DNA of 64,000 nt from Cytobacillus sp. NCCP-133 (GCF_026011715.1 NZ_BRVM01000007.1:57678-121677); one strand, 5' to 3'; shown: positions 43,191 through 49,471, counted from the stretch's first letter. Numbers and translations are program-made. Notes: generated by a model from the sequence alone, not told the origin.

Positions 43191-44249
43191 ATGAGAGAAA
43201 TAACTGTAGAACAATATATTCAAATGGATAACGCAGTTCCCGTTGATGTCAGATCTCCAATCGAATTTGAGGCATGCAGCATTCCAGGAGCTGTAAATGT
43301 TCCGCTTTTCAGCAATGAAGAACGGGTAGAAATCGGTACTTTGTATAAAAAAGAAGGTTCAGATGCGGCAAAATGGAGAGCAATGGAGATCGTTTCACCT
43401 AAGATTCCTTCTATGCTCAAAAAAATTCGGGATCTGAAAGAAAAAGGCCTCCAGCCAGTTATTTACTGCTGGCGCGGCGGAATGCGAAGCAAAGCAGTCA
43501 CTACTTTTATCTCATATGCTGGCGTTTCAATCCCCCGTTTAATTGGAGGCTACAGAGCGTACCGTCAATACATTCTGGAAAACACACCAGACCTGATCCC
43601 TGAAAAAGCTGTGGTTCTGCATGGAATGACAGGCGTTGGAAAAACTGACGTATTGAAAGTATTAAGCGAAAAAGGCTATCCTGTCATTGATCTTGAAGAA
43701 ATGGCCGGCCACCGCGGATCGATCTTCGGCTCTTTCGGAATGGGAGACGGCAGCACGCAGAAAACGTTTGATGCCTTGCTATATGAAGCTCTATCTGTGG
43801 TAAAAGGATCACCGTACATCATTATGGAAGCCGAAAGCAAGCGAATCGGCAAGGCCGTCCAGCCTGATAAATTGCTGGATACAAAAAGAACAGGGATCCA
43901 TATTGATATGTTTGCAAGCATAGAATCCCGTGTTCAGCGCATCTTGCGCGATTATGTTGAACCTTATCAAGCAGAGGAATGGTTCAAACCAAAAGTAATT
44001 GAGAGTCTAGTATTTATCAAAAAAAGGCTTAAAGACCAGGAAATTCGCACCCTGCTTGATGAGGCTATTGAAAAAGAAAACTATGAGCTGTTTATCAAAC
44101 TTTTGTTAGAGCATTATTACGATCCCCGCTATGCATTCAAGCAGCACGATTACGAAGGGGAATTCCATCATGTGAATGCGGATGATGTTGCGGCAGCTGC
44201 TGAAGAAGTGATTAAATTTATTGAAAACCAAAACGCTCCCGTCGTTTGA
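43191..44249 (+). CDS. mnmH: tRNA 2-selenouridine/geranyl-2-thiouridine synthase
   Basis: A 352-residue enzyme (MnmH, SelU, YbbB). An N-terminal rhodanese domain (about 1-125) carries the catalytic cysteine Cys93 in YCWRGGMRSKA. A P-loop domain follows with GMTGVGKT at 145-152. It exchanges sulfur for selenium in the wobble 2-thiouridine of tRNA Lys/Glu/Gln via a geranylated intermediate, using selenophosphate from SelD. Its presence suggests that the host handles selenophosphate, in line with the TGA-containing peroxiredoxin at 59.4 kb. No selD is in the window. Length is normal. GGAGG lies before ATG. Terminator downstream. Confidence 0.92.
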   Translation: MREITVEQYIQMDNAVPVDVRSPIEFEACSIPGAVNVPLFSNEERVEIGTLYKKEGSDAAKWRAMEIVSPKIPSMLKKIRDLKEKGLQPVIYCWRGGMRSKAVTTFISYAGVSIPRLIGGYRAYRQYILENTPDLIPEKAVVLHGMTGVGKTDVLKVLSEKGYPVIDLEEMAGHRGSIFGSFGMGDGSTQKTFDALLYEALSVVKGSPYIIMEAESKRIGKAVQPDKLLDTKRTGIHIDMFASIESRVQRILRDYVEPYQAEEWFKPKVIESLVFIKKRLKDQEIRTLLDEAIEKENYELFIKLLLEHYYDPRYAFKQHDYEGEFHHVNADDVAAAAEEVIKFIENQNAPVV

Positions 44250-44265
44250 CGTGGAGCGTTTTTTA
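44229..44265 (+). terminator. Terminator of mnmH
   Basis: AACGCTCC pairs with GGAGCGTT, enclosing a second short stem CGTC/GACG, followed by six T. Confidence 0.85.
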
Positions 44266-44351
44266 TAAATCGGGACAAAAGGATTGTTTAGAAATTTGTA
44301 ATAACTAACTATTTAAATTGGTTAACACTGTGGTATGATGATAATGATATT

Positions 44352-44364
44352 GAACAAAATGTTC
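44352..44364. promoter_or_regulatory. GAAC-N5-GTTC dyad upstream of sinR
   Basis: GAAC (44352-44355) and GTTC (44361-44364) flank five A/T bases, about 30 bp upstream of a TATAAT box (44394-44399). The same GAAC-N5-GTTC dyad lies in the promoter of the second sinR-like gene (48457-48469). Probably an autoregulatory site for a SinR-type protein. Confidence 0.55.
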
Positions 44365-44433
44365 TTAATATAGAATCCATCTAAAGATTTTGATATAATG
44401 ATGATACATACAATAATAAGGTGTGTGAGAACA

Positions 44434-44754
44434 ATGATCGGTGATCGTGTAAAAAAACTTCGCCAAGAAAAGAAAATGTCCATGTCCGAGCTTGCTGAAC
44501 AAGCTGGAGTGGCCAAATCTTATTTAAGCTCCCTTGAGCGTAATCTTCAGACAAACCCATCTATTCAATTCCTTGAAAAAATTGCAGGCGTATTGAATGT
44601 CCCAGTTGATCATTTAATCCACGAGCAAATCAACAGGGACGAGCTTGATTCTGAATGGATGAAGATTGTGAAGGAAGCGATGGAGTCAGGGGTTTCTAAA
44701 GAGCAATTTAAGGAGTTCTTGGATTTTAATAAGTGGAGAAGCGGACAGAAATAA
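44434..44754 (+). CDS. sinR: Biofilm master repressor SinR
   Basis: A 106-residue XRE-family repressor. Residues 1-65 form the helix-turn-helix domain (AEQAGVAKSYLSSLERNLQTNPSIQFLEK is almost the B. subtilis SinR sequence). Residues about 70-101 form the SinI-like dimerisation domain (ELDSEWMKIVKEAMESGVSKEQFKEFLDF). ATG 44434 gives the conserved MIG start; AAGGTG lies upstream. It is convergent with sinI, whereas B. subtilis has sinI-sinR in tandem. It is expected to repress the sipW-tasA operon through GTTCTTT boxes and to be neutralised by SinI. Confidence 0.9.
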   Translation: MIGDRVKKLRQEKKMSMSELAEQAGVAKSYLSSLERNLQTNPSIQFLEKIAGVLNVPVDHLIHEQINRDELDSEWMKIVKEAMESGVSKEQFKEFLDFNKWRSGQK

Positions 44755-44851
44755 TTGATAGGCCTGCAACACGTCTTATTTTTTTCGGACAAAAATAAAA
44801 AGCATTTCTATTTAGAGACTTCTCTAAAAGAAACACTTAGAAGCAGCAGAA

Positions 44852-44998
44852 TTAAGCTTTTATCAGAACCTCTTTGGCTCCATTATTATGTAGAAACTTG
44901 CGAATTTCTTCTTTCTCCAGGCCTAAGTTTTTTGCTTTCATAATTAACTGCAGCCATTCCATGTCAATTCCTTCGACCTTTACACTCGGTTCTGCCAA
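44852..44998 (-). CDS. sinI: SinR antagonist SinI
   Basis: A 48-residue protein too short for most gene finders, read on the minus strand. Residues about 9-40 (VEGIDMEWLQLIMKAKNLGL, then EKEEIRKFL) match the SinI helix-hairpin that pairs with the C-terminal domain of SinR and removes it from DNA. The start is TTG at 44998, with GGGGGG 7 nt before it; the internal ATG (Met13) would remove little of the SinI core. It is preceded by a c-di-GMP-I riboswitch and, further upstream, a 0A box, so expression should depend on c-di-GMP and Spo0A. It is convergent with sinR, and no terminator is obvious between them. Confidence 0.85.
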   Translation of the reverse strand: MAEPSVKVEGIDMEWLQLIMKAKNLGLEKEEIRKFLHNNGAKEVLIKA

Positions 44999-45029
44999 AA
45001 CTTTTCCCCCCAGGATACGTTTCGTATTC

Positions 45030-45115
45030 CAGGCAATCCAGCCATCTTAGTATCACCTCATACCTTAGACCTGTGACTTTGCGTCCTCACCTTTCAATGA
45101 GTTTGCCTTTTTCTG
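45030..45115 (-). ncRNA. Cyclic di-GMP-I (GEMM) riboswitch upstream of sinI
   Basis: On the minus strand the GEMM hallmarks appear in order. GGCAA (45102-45106), which pairs with TTGCC (45032-45036) as P1, is followed by a hairpin with a GAAA tetraloop (CTCATT/GGTGAG). Then come the invariant GGACGCAAAG, CACAGG and CTAAGG receptor words, and a second hairpin with ATGGCTGG. This is the order and wording of c-di-GMP-I aptamers in Bacillus. Between the aptamer and the sinI start lies a hairpin GGAATACG-AAA-CGTATCC and the G6 ribosome site, a possible translational switch. On or off polarity cannot be read from sequence. Confidence 0.9.
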
Positions 45116-45140
45116 TGACTTTTTGCACAAGAAATATTTA

Positions 45141-45162
45141 CCATAGATGTATTCTACTATGG
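45141..45162. promoter_or_regulatory. Inverted repeat upstream of the sinI riboswitch
   Basis: CCATAG and CTATGG are separated by 10 bp, close to the expected sinI transcription start. It may be an operator or part of the leader fold. Confidence 0.4.
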
Positions 45163-45192
45163 CAGTATTGCTAATTCTGTCTTAATTTGTAA

Positions 45193-45229
45193 ATTAAATT
45201 AATTATTTTAATATTAAATTAATTTAATA
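45193..45229. repeat. AT-only palindromic direct repeat next to the 0A box
   Basis: The word ATTAAATTAATT occurs twice, about 20 bp apart, within a stretch without G or C. The region is self-complementary. It lies between the 0A box and the sinI leader. Confidence 0.5.
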
Positions 45230-45237
45230 TTCGACAA
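45230..45237 (-). promoter_or_regulatory. Spo0A box (0A box) upstream of sinI
   Basis: TTGTCGAA on the minus strand is a perfect core 0A box, about 115 bp upstream of the riboswitch. In B. subtilis sinI is a direct target of Spo0A~P. Confidence 0.6.
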
Positions 45238-45293
45238 ACTCTGTATTCCCGGTGCAGTTTTTCCTAGTGTTTTTATTAGTCGCTTACAGGTTT

Positions 45294-45566
45294 TCAAAGC
45301 ATATTGTTCTTTCTAGTCGAACTCCTTTTTGAGTAGTATGTAAGACCCACTCTTTTCCTATAATTATTGCTGATTTGTTTTAATTTTATTGAATAGGTGT
45401 GCGGGGTTCTGCTTTTTTTATATGTGATATGGACAGGTTCCCTAGTCATTGCATCCAAAAATATTTCATTGGTCAAGTCATGCCCGCAAACCGGGCACAG
45501 CCACTCACTTGTTTCACTGCTGCTGAAAGAAGGATTATGGCATTTAGTGCAGTTTTTTTGATACAT
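45294..45566 (-). CDS. Small zinc-ribbon protein
   Basis: A 90-residue protein with two CxxC pairs, CTKC near residue 6 and CPVC near residue 24, in the spacing of a zinc ribbon. The remainder is basic (many Lys/Arg/Tyr), so it might bind nucleic acid. ATG 45566 is preferred because the zinc ribbon begins there and AGGCGGTG lies before it. The longer frame to 45710 overlaps the neighbouring gene and encodes only hydrophobic noise. I do not recognise a family. It lies 44 bp after the DUF5658 gene. Confidence 0.5.
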   Translation of the reverse strand: MYQKNCTKCHNPSFSSSETSEWLCPVCGHDLTNEIFLDAMTREPVHITYKKSRTPHTYSIKLKQISNNYRKRVGLTYYSKRSSTRKNNML

Positions 45567-45609
45567 GGGACACCGCCTGCTCTTTATAATAATATTGATA
45601 ATATATTTC

Positions 45610-45927
45610 TTAGTTAAACAGTTGATTAGTGCTTTCAACAAATAATGAAATAATCCAAACAGAATGCAGCATACATACCATTGAATATATAATAGAAACT
45701 CCTGCTGCAAAAAGCTTCACTTTAGATTCGGCAGAGATAAATATTGATAAAATGATCAGTAATCCAGAAAGAATAAATTTAAGCGAAAGGAATAAAAAAG
45801 GATGCAGATCATAAAGATTACGCATTAGCGGATTGCTTTCTTCTATAATATTAAAGTGGAGTCCAATTGCAGTAAGGAATCCGTCCAGTAAATTTAATAA
45901 GGCAAGATAGTAAAGCAGTTTTTTCAT
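45610..45927 (-). CDS. DUF5658 family membrane protein
   Basis: A 105-residue protein with three hydrophobic segments (about 5-23, 46-64 and 70-95). The LNLLDGFLTAIGL N-terminal motif and ESNPLMRNLY loop match DUF5658, a family of small Firmicutes membrane proteins of unknown function. GTGGTGATC precedes ATG. It is the first of a short unit with the zinc-ribbon gene, downstream of the matrix operon but separated from it by a terminator. Nothing ties it to biofilm formation except position. Confidence 0.72.
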   Translation of the reverse strand: MKKLLYYLALLNLLDGFLTAIGLHFNIIEESNPLMRNLYDLHPFLFLSLKFILSGLLIILSIFISAESKVKLFAAGVSIIYSMVCMLHSVWIISLFVESTNQLFN

Positions 45928-45975
45928 GTGATCACCACTTTTTGGAGAAGGTGAGCCTTAATGTGTATAAATAAA

Positions 45976-46012
45976 AATTAAGGCCAAGAAGTTTTTATTC
46001 TCCTGGCCTTGT
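45976..46012 (-). terminator. Terminator of the sipW-tasA-LPNTA operon
   Basis: AAGGCCAGGAG pairs with CTTCTTGGCCTT (one bulge) and is followed on the minus strand by AATTTTTATTTAT. Confidence 0.7.
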
Positions 46013-46915
46013 TTACCGTTCACTTCTTATCCTTCTATAAAATAAAAGGATTAATACACTTCCAGCACCCAACAATAATCCACCGATTAACAGAATGTTA
46101 TACGTATTGGTAGCAGTGTTTGGGAGGAGTTTTTCGGTCATTTCAGGAATTATTACAATGTTATCTTTAGGGTTATCAGGCTTAGCACCTTCGTCGTTAG
46201 ATCCATCTGAAGGTTCTTCTTCACCTGGGGGATCTCCATCACCTGGGGGATCTCCATCACCTGGAGGATCTCCATCACCTGGAGGATCTCCGTCACCTGG
46301 TGGGTCTCCGTCACCTGGTGGGTCTCCGTCACCTGGTGGGTCTCCGTCACCTGGTGGGTCTCCGTCACCTGGAGGATCTCCATCACCTGGAGGATCTCCG
46401 TCACCTGGTGGGTCTCCGTCACCTGGTGGGTCAGATGGATCAGTTAATGCCTCAGCAAGAAATATTAATTCTACCTCAGCAGAAGAATCCTGAAAGGCGT
46501 TTCCCAGATCGTAAGGCATTGAAATTTGAAAGAGTAACTGTTCAGATCTGCCCTTTGCCAGCTTCCTTGGAGTAAAACCCTCAAAATTTTTTAACTTTCC
46601 TTCGAATAGAATGTTCGAATCTTTCTTAACTAATAAGTCAAGCTCTTCGAAAAGACCTTTTACAGACTTTTTCTTTCCAATTTGAGCTGTGTACTTAAAA
46701 TCCTGTTTTCCCTGGTTAAGGACGATTATATCGCGTGGCATCCAGTCGCCGGGTTTGAGGTTGCCTACTTCGAAAAAGTAACCGTTAGGGTTAGTGTTAA
46801 TATCTAGTTCTTTTTCTTCTGCTTTTGCAGTCTTATCATTAAGAATTAGAAAAAATAGTAAACATACTAAAATAGAGACTTTTAATGGTCTTGCCAATAA
46901 ACTTATTGATATCAT
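46013..46915 (-). CDS. LPNTA-anchored TasA-like surface protein with (DPPGDG)n stalk
   Basis: A 300-residue cell-wall protein. Residues 1-32 are a signal peptide. Residues about 35-155 form a beta-rich domain that resembles TasA/camelysin modules (FFEVGNLKPGDWMPRDIIVLNQG, with a late EVELIFLAEA strand). Residues about 160-235 are a stalk of DPPGDG repeats. LPNTA at 264-268 is followed by a 20-residue hydrophobic segment and RRIRSER: a sorting signal of the kind used by class D sortases. The class D sortase at 48859 is the natural partner. It is the last gene of the sipW-tasA operon and may anchor TasA fibres to the wall, a TapA-like role. That role is inference. Confidence 0.85.
   Translation of the reverse strand: MISISLLARPLKVSILVCLLFFLILNDKTAKAEEKELDINTNPNGYFFEVGNLKPGDWMPRDIIVLNQGKQDFKYTAQIGKKKSVKGLFEELDLLVKKDSNILFEGKLKNFEGFTPRKLAKGRSEQLLFQISMPYDLGNAFQDSSAEVELIFLAEALTDPSDPPGDGDPPGDGDPPGDGDPPGDGDPPGDGDPPGDGDPPGDGDPPGDGDPPGDGDPPGDGDPPGDGDPPGEEEPSDGSNDEGAKPDNPKDNIVIIPEMTEKLLPNTATNTYNILLIGGLLLGAGSVLILLFYRRIRSER
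46222..46437. repeat. Coding minisatellite: 12 units of 18 bp (DPPGDG)
   Basis: Units begin every 18 bp from 46222 to 46420. Four sequence variants differ at two wobble positions and occur in plus-strand order A A B C D D D D B C D D, so a block B-C-D-D was duplicated. All frames on both strands are open through it, which creates shadow ORFs. The repeat number is expected to vary between strains. Confidence 0.95.
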
Positions 46916-46949
46916 GGCATTACCTCACAAATTATATTAGACAAGAGGT

Positions 46950-46975
46950 GGGGAAATCCCCCCACCCCTCGTTTT
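46950..46975 (-). promoter_or_regulatory. GC-rich hairpin between tasA and the LPNTA gene
   Basis: GAGGGGTGGGG pairs with CCCCACCTC on the minus strand around GGATTT. The T run needed for termination is weak (TTGTCTAATATAATTT), so it may be a partial terminator or an mRNA-processing signal setting the ratio of the two fibre proteins. Confidence 0.55.
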
Positions 46976-46984
46976 ACAGAGTTA

Positions 46985-47578
46985 TTATTTTGCTTCTCCA
47001 GCGCCTTGCTTTCCTTCGAATGTCCATTTAAGTTCCAAAGAGTCGCCTTGATATTCGTTTTGATCAGAATTGTTTTCTACAAACTCATATTGAACATAGA
47101 GTTTATCAGAAGTCCCGGCAGCTAAGTTTCCACCTCGTTCTGCAAAGAACTGACTCCAGAAATTCCCTTCAATTACATCAGGGCTCATATTTTGCAAATC
47201 ATATAACGTTGTTGAAAAAATAGGCGCATCTATTTTGTCTGCATTGATTAAGAAATTAACTCGAATATGTTTACCAAAGTCTTCAGTATTATCACCATTT
47301 GCATCTGTTACTGTATAACTTGTTGATAAATCAATAGTTGCTATGTCTAGGATTCCTCCGTTAACTAGATCAAAGCTACGAAGCATAGTATCGCCTGGCT
47401 TTATGTTGTCAACATCAATGATTGTCGTTGGATCAGCACTTAAATCCAATGTTCCAGCTGTAAAGGTAGCATTTGCTTCTGCAGTGTCACTAAAGTATGC
47501 AAAAGTCCCCCCACCAACTAATGAAATTCCTAATGCTGCAGATGCAATTCCCATTCCTAGTTTCTTTTTTAAATTCAT
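46985..47578 (-). CDS. tasA: TasA/CalY (camelysin) family matrix fibre protein
   Basis: A 197-residue secreted protein of the TasA/CalY family (peptidase M73 camelysin in databases). Residues 1-27 are a SipW-type signal peptide ending in TFAYFSDTAEA, followed by FTAGTLDLSADPTT and NIKPGDTMLRSFDLVNGG, both hallmarks of TasA/CalY. It is shorter than B. subtilis TasA (261) and near B. cereus CalY (197). Such proteins form the main fibres of the biofilm matrix after SipW cleavage. ATG 47578 follows GGAGG at 8 nt; the frame upstream to 47677 is an artefact. It lies 82 bp after sipW. Confidence 0.92.
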   Translation of the reverse strand: MNLKKKLGMGIASAALGISLVGGGTFAYFSDTAEANATFTAGTLDLSADPTTIIDVDNIKPGDTMLRSFDLVNGGILDIATIDLSTSYTVTDANGDNTEDFGKHIRVNFLINADKIDAPIFSTTLYDLQNMSPDVIEGNFWSQFFAERGGNLAAGTSDKLYVQYEFVENNSDQNEYQGDSLELKWTFEGKQGAGEAK

Positions 47579-47660
47579 TCCTTTTTCCTCCTCTACCCCA
47601 TTCGGGTATGTATAATTTTTTATATTGACCCTTGTATTTCTACAAGGAGTGCAACCAAAG

Positions 47661-48251
47661 TTAAGCGGTTTTTTCATTTGAATCTGTTTTCTTATTTTTA
47701 GAATCCAGTTCTCTTAATCCCTGCATGATACTAAATGCCGAGTATGCAAGAAGCAGAACTCCCGGACCAATCAGCAGAATCGCTCCGCCTTCTTTTGATT
47801 GAGCAAAATCTATAAAATACCCCACATATGGAATCGTGAAACCAGAGTAAACGGCTCTTACATTTTCAGAAAGCACAGGATCCATGTCGGCTGATTTGTT
47901 GTTATCCCCTTTTGTTTCATACATGACATGTTCGCCGCTTGTTGTGACACCAGTAATACGGTGGGTGATCAACTTCTTTTCATCGGCTTGGAAAGTGATG
48001 ATGTCTCCTTTTTTCAAGCCTTTACTTTGGGATGATTCAACTGGTTTAACTGCAATGACAGATCCTGTCATGAAAGTTGGCTCCATCGAACCTGATAGCA
48101 CGGTTTTAAGCTGGTAACCAAATGCCTGAGGTTCTCCGCCAGATGCTTTAGATGAAACAACGAGCACCGCCATAATGATTAAATTGATAAACAAAATTGC
48201 TGTAATCAAATTGCTAATAATCTTTCTTGCTGTTTTCCAGCTAAATTTCAA
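47661..48251 (-). CDS. sipW: ER-type signal peptidase I SipW
   Basis: A 196-residue signal peptidase of the archaeal/ER type. TM1 is at about 14-33 and TM2 at about 165-183. The catalytic Ser55 lies in VLSGSMEPTF and the base His97 in KLITHRITGV replaces the Lys of bacterial type I enzymes. GDNNKSADMDPV carries the conserved Asp residues. SipW processes TasA-type pre-proteins, and here it is the first gene of the operon with tasA and the LPNTA protein. The promoter region is shared with the divergent sinR-like gene and filled with SinR-type boxes. TTG or ATG start: the ATG-like M at 48251 follows GGAAGGTGACAGTGAAT. Confidence 0.9.
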   Translation of the reverse strand: MKFSWKTARKIISNLITAILFINLIIMAVLVVSSKASGGEPQAFGYQLKTVLSGSMEPTFMTGSVIAVKPVESSQSKGLKKGDIITFQADEKKLITHRITGVTTSGEHVMYETKGDNNKSADMDPVLSENVRAVYSGFTIPYVGYFIDFAQSKEGGAILLIGPGVLLLAYSAFSIMQGLRELDSKNKKTDSNEKTA

Positions 48252-48285
48252 TTCACTGTCACCTTCCTTTAAAAGAAAGATTACT

Positions 48286-48292
48286 GTTCTTT
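48286..48292 (+). promoter_or_regulatory. SinR box 1 (sipW leader)
   Basis: GTTCTTT matches the SinR consensus GTTCTYT. It lies downstream of the sipW -10 box and 22 bp (two helical turns) from box 2 in direct orientation. Confidence 0.6.
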
Positions 48293-48307
48293 CTTTCTAT
48301 ATATTTT

Positions 48308-48314
48308 GTTCTTT
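48308..48314 (+). promoter_or_regulatory. SinR box 2 (sipW leader)
   Basis: A second GTTCTTT, in phase with box 1, close to the sipW transcription start. Confidence 0.6.
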
Positions 48315-48333
48315 TTACAGAACCAATAAGTCG

Positions 48334-48362
48334 AGTATAGTCCATCCTTCTTATTTTGAAAA
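48334..48362 (-). promoter_or_regulatory. Candidate sipW promoter
   Basis: TTTTCA (48357-48362) and TATACT (48334-48339) on the minus strand are 17 bp apart, flanked on both sides by SinR-type boxes. Confidence 0.5.
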
Positions 48363-48390
48363 ATTCAAAATTCAGCCGTTTTTTCGTTTT

Positions 48391-48411
48391 AAAGAACTCT
48401 TTTCGTTCTTT
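48391..48411. promoter_or_regulatory. SinR inverted-repeat operator AAAGAAC-N7-GTTCTTT
   Basis: A perfect 7-7-7 inverted pair of SinR consensus boxes between the divergent sipW and sinR-like promoters; it can serve both. Confidence 0.7.
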
Positions 48412-48456
48412 TTCTAGGAATACCTCAAGAATTCTCACTATTTTGTATTTTTTATT

Positions 48457-48477
48457 GAACGTCTTGTTCGTTATAAT
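48457..48477 (+). promoter_or_regulatory. GAAC-N5-GTTC dyad and -10 box of the second sinR-like gene
   Basis: GAAC (48457-48460) and GTTC (48466-48469) lie directly upstream of TATAAT (48472-48477), a position expected to block RNA polymerase. Confidence 0.6.
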
Positions 48478-48517
48478 GAAATTATCTTTATATTAATTGT
48501 TAAGGAGTTTTATGCCT

Positions 48518-48862
48518 ATGATAGGTAGCCGGATTAAAGGCTTAAGGATCAAGAAGGGATACTCAATTAATGAGCTTTCTGAAAAAGCTGAGGTATCCAA
48601 ATCGTATTTGAGCTACATTGAGAGAGGCATACAAGAGAATCCATCATTGCAGGTTTTATCACGGATTGCCAAGACGCTGGATGCTAATCTTGAAGATTTA
48701 TTGGAAGAAGATCAAGAAATGATTACTGACTTGTCAAACTTAGACGAGGAATGGGTTTCACTGGTCACAGAAGCGATTAGGCAAGGAATAACGAAAGAGG
48801 ATTTTGCTTATTACCTGGAGTTTATTAAATTCAAGAAAATGAAAGGAGGAAAAGGTAATTGA
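48518..48862 (+). CDS. SinR/SlrR-like XRE regulator
   Basis: A 114-residue regulator, the second SinR-type protein of the locus. Residues 1-65 are an XRE helix-turn-helix (KKGYSINELSEKAEVSKSYLSYIERG), closer in wording to SlrR than the protein at 44434. Residues about 75-105 (LDEEWVSLVTEAIRQGITKEDFAYYLEF) form a SinI-like dimerisation module, so hetero-dimers with SinR or SinI are possible. It lacks the C-terminal extension of SlrR. ATG 48518 gives the MIG start; ATG 48512 is an alternative (AAGGAG is 10 and 4 nt away). Its stop overlaps the sortase start by 4 bp. A second, diverged copy of the locus regulator. Confidence 0.83.
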   Translation: MIGSRIKGLRIKKGYSINELSEKAEVSKSYLSYIERGIQENPSLQVLSRIAKTLDANLEDLLEEDQEMITDLSNLDEEWVSLVTEAIRQGITKEDFAYYLEFIKFKKMKGGKGN

Positions 48863-49470
48863 AGGTTAGAGGCCGTTTTTTACTTTTAGCAGCCTCCTTC
48901 CTTATTTTCATTGGAGGCGGATTGGTACTTTTCTCACTTCAGGAAATGTATGCTCAGGAAAAGAAAACGAAAGATTCTTTAGCTGAAGCACACGAGCTGG
49001 TTCAGCAGAAAGTAAAAAAAGATGGAAGTAATGTTCTTCAAAATGAACAGCCGGTTGATGTATCTTTTAAAAAAGGTGAGGCAATTGGTATCTTAAAAAT
49101 TCCCCGCCTGGAAGCAGAGCTCCCTATTATAGAAGGAACCGACGAAGATGAATTGGAAAAAGGCGTGGGCCATTACTCTACTACGGTTTTTCCCGGACAG
49201 CCGAATCAGATTTTGTTATCGGGGCACAGGGATACCGTTTTCCGCAGTCTTGGCGAACTGGAAATTGACGACCTTTTTCAAGTCAGCATGCCTTACGGAG
49301 AGTATACATATGAAATAACAGATTCAGAGATTGTGGATGCTGATGATACCACCGTTATTCGTTCTACCGCTCCCCATGAAATTCTCACCGTCTCCACCTG
49401 CTATCCCTTCTCTTATGTGGGCGATGCGCCTTACCGCTATATCCTGAACGCTAAAAGAATACAAAACTGA
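48859..49470 (+). CDS. Class D sortase
   Basis: A 203-residue membrane-anchored sortase. TM at residues about 7-27 (N-terminal, type II), then a linker, then the catalytic barrel (about 72-200) with His123 in SGHRDTVF, Cys181 in STCYPF and Arg193 in APYRYIL. Gene start is TTG with AAAGGAGG 9 nt upstream and a 4-bp overlap with the regulator. Class D enzymes typically use LPNTA-type signals, exactly the motif of the surface protein at 46013. Sortase and substrate are in divergent operons sharing one control region. Confidence 0.88.
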   Translation: MKVRGRFLLLAASFLIFIGGGLVLFSLQEMYAQEKKTKDSLAEAHELVQQKVKKDGSNVLQNEQPVDVSFKKGEAIGILKIPRLEAELPIIEGTDEDELEKGVGHYSTTVFPGQPNQILLSGHRDTVFRSLGELEIDDLFQVSMPYGEYTYEITDSEIVDADDTTVIRSTAPHEILTVSTCYPFSYVGDAPYRYILNAKRIQN

Positions 49471-49471
49471 T

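Noticed and set aside
44980-45045. 21-codon upstream ORF with GAGGTG before sinI
   Set aside because: Its start region is the 3' half of the c-di-GMP riboswitch; the apparent ribosome site is part of the aptamer.
46095-46575. Several long plus- and minus-strand ORFs rich in PGGSPS, HLVGLR or VTETHQ
   Set aside because: They are shadows of the 18-bp repeat, which is open in all frames.
47579-47677. N-terminal extension of TasA from 47677
   Set aside because: It would overlap the sipW end and precede the signal peptide; the GGAGG site before 47578 decides the start.
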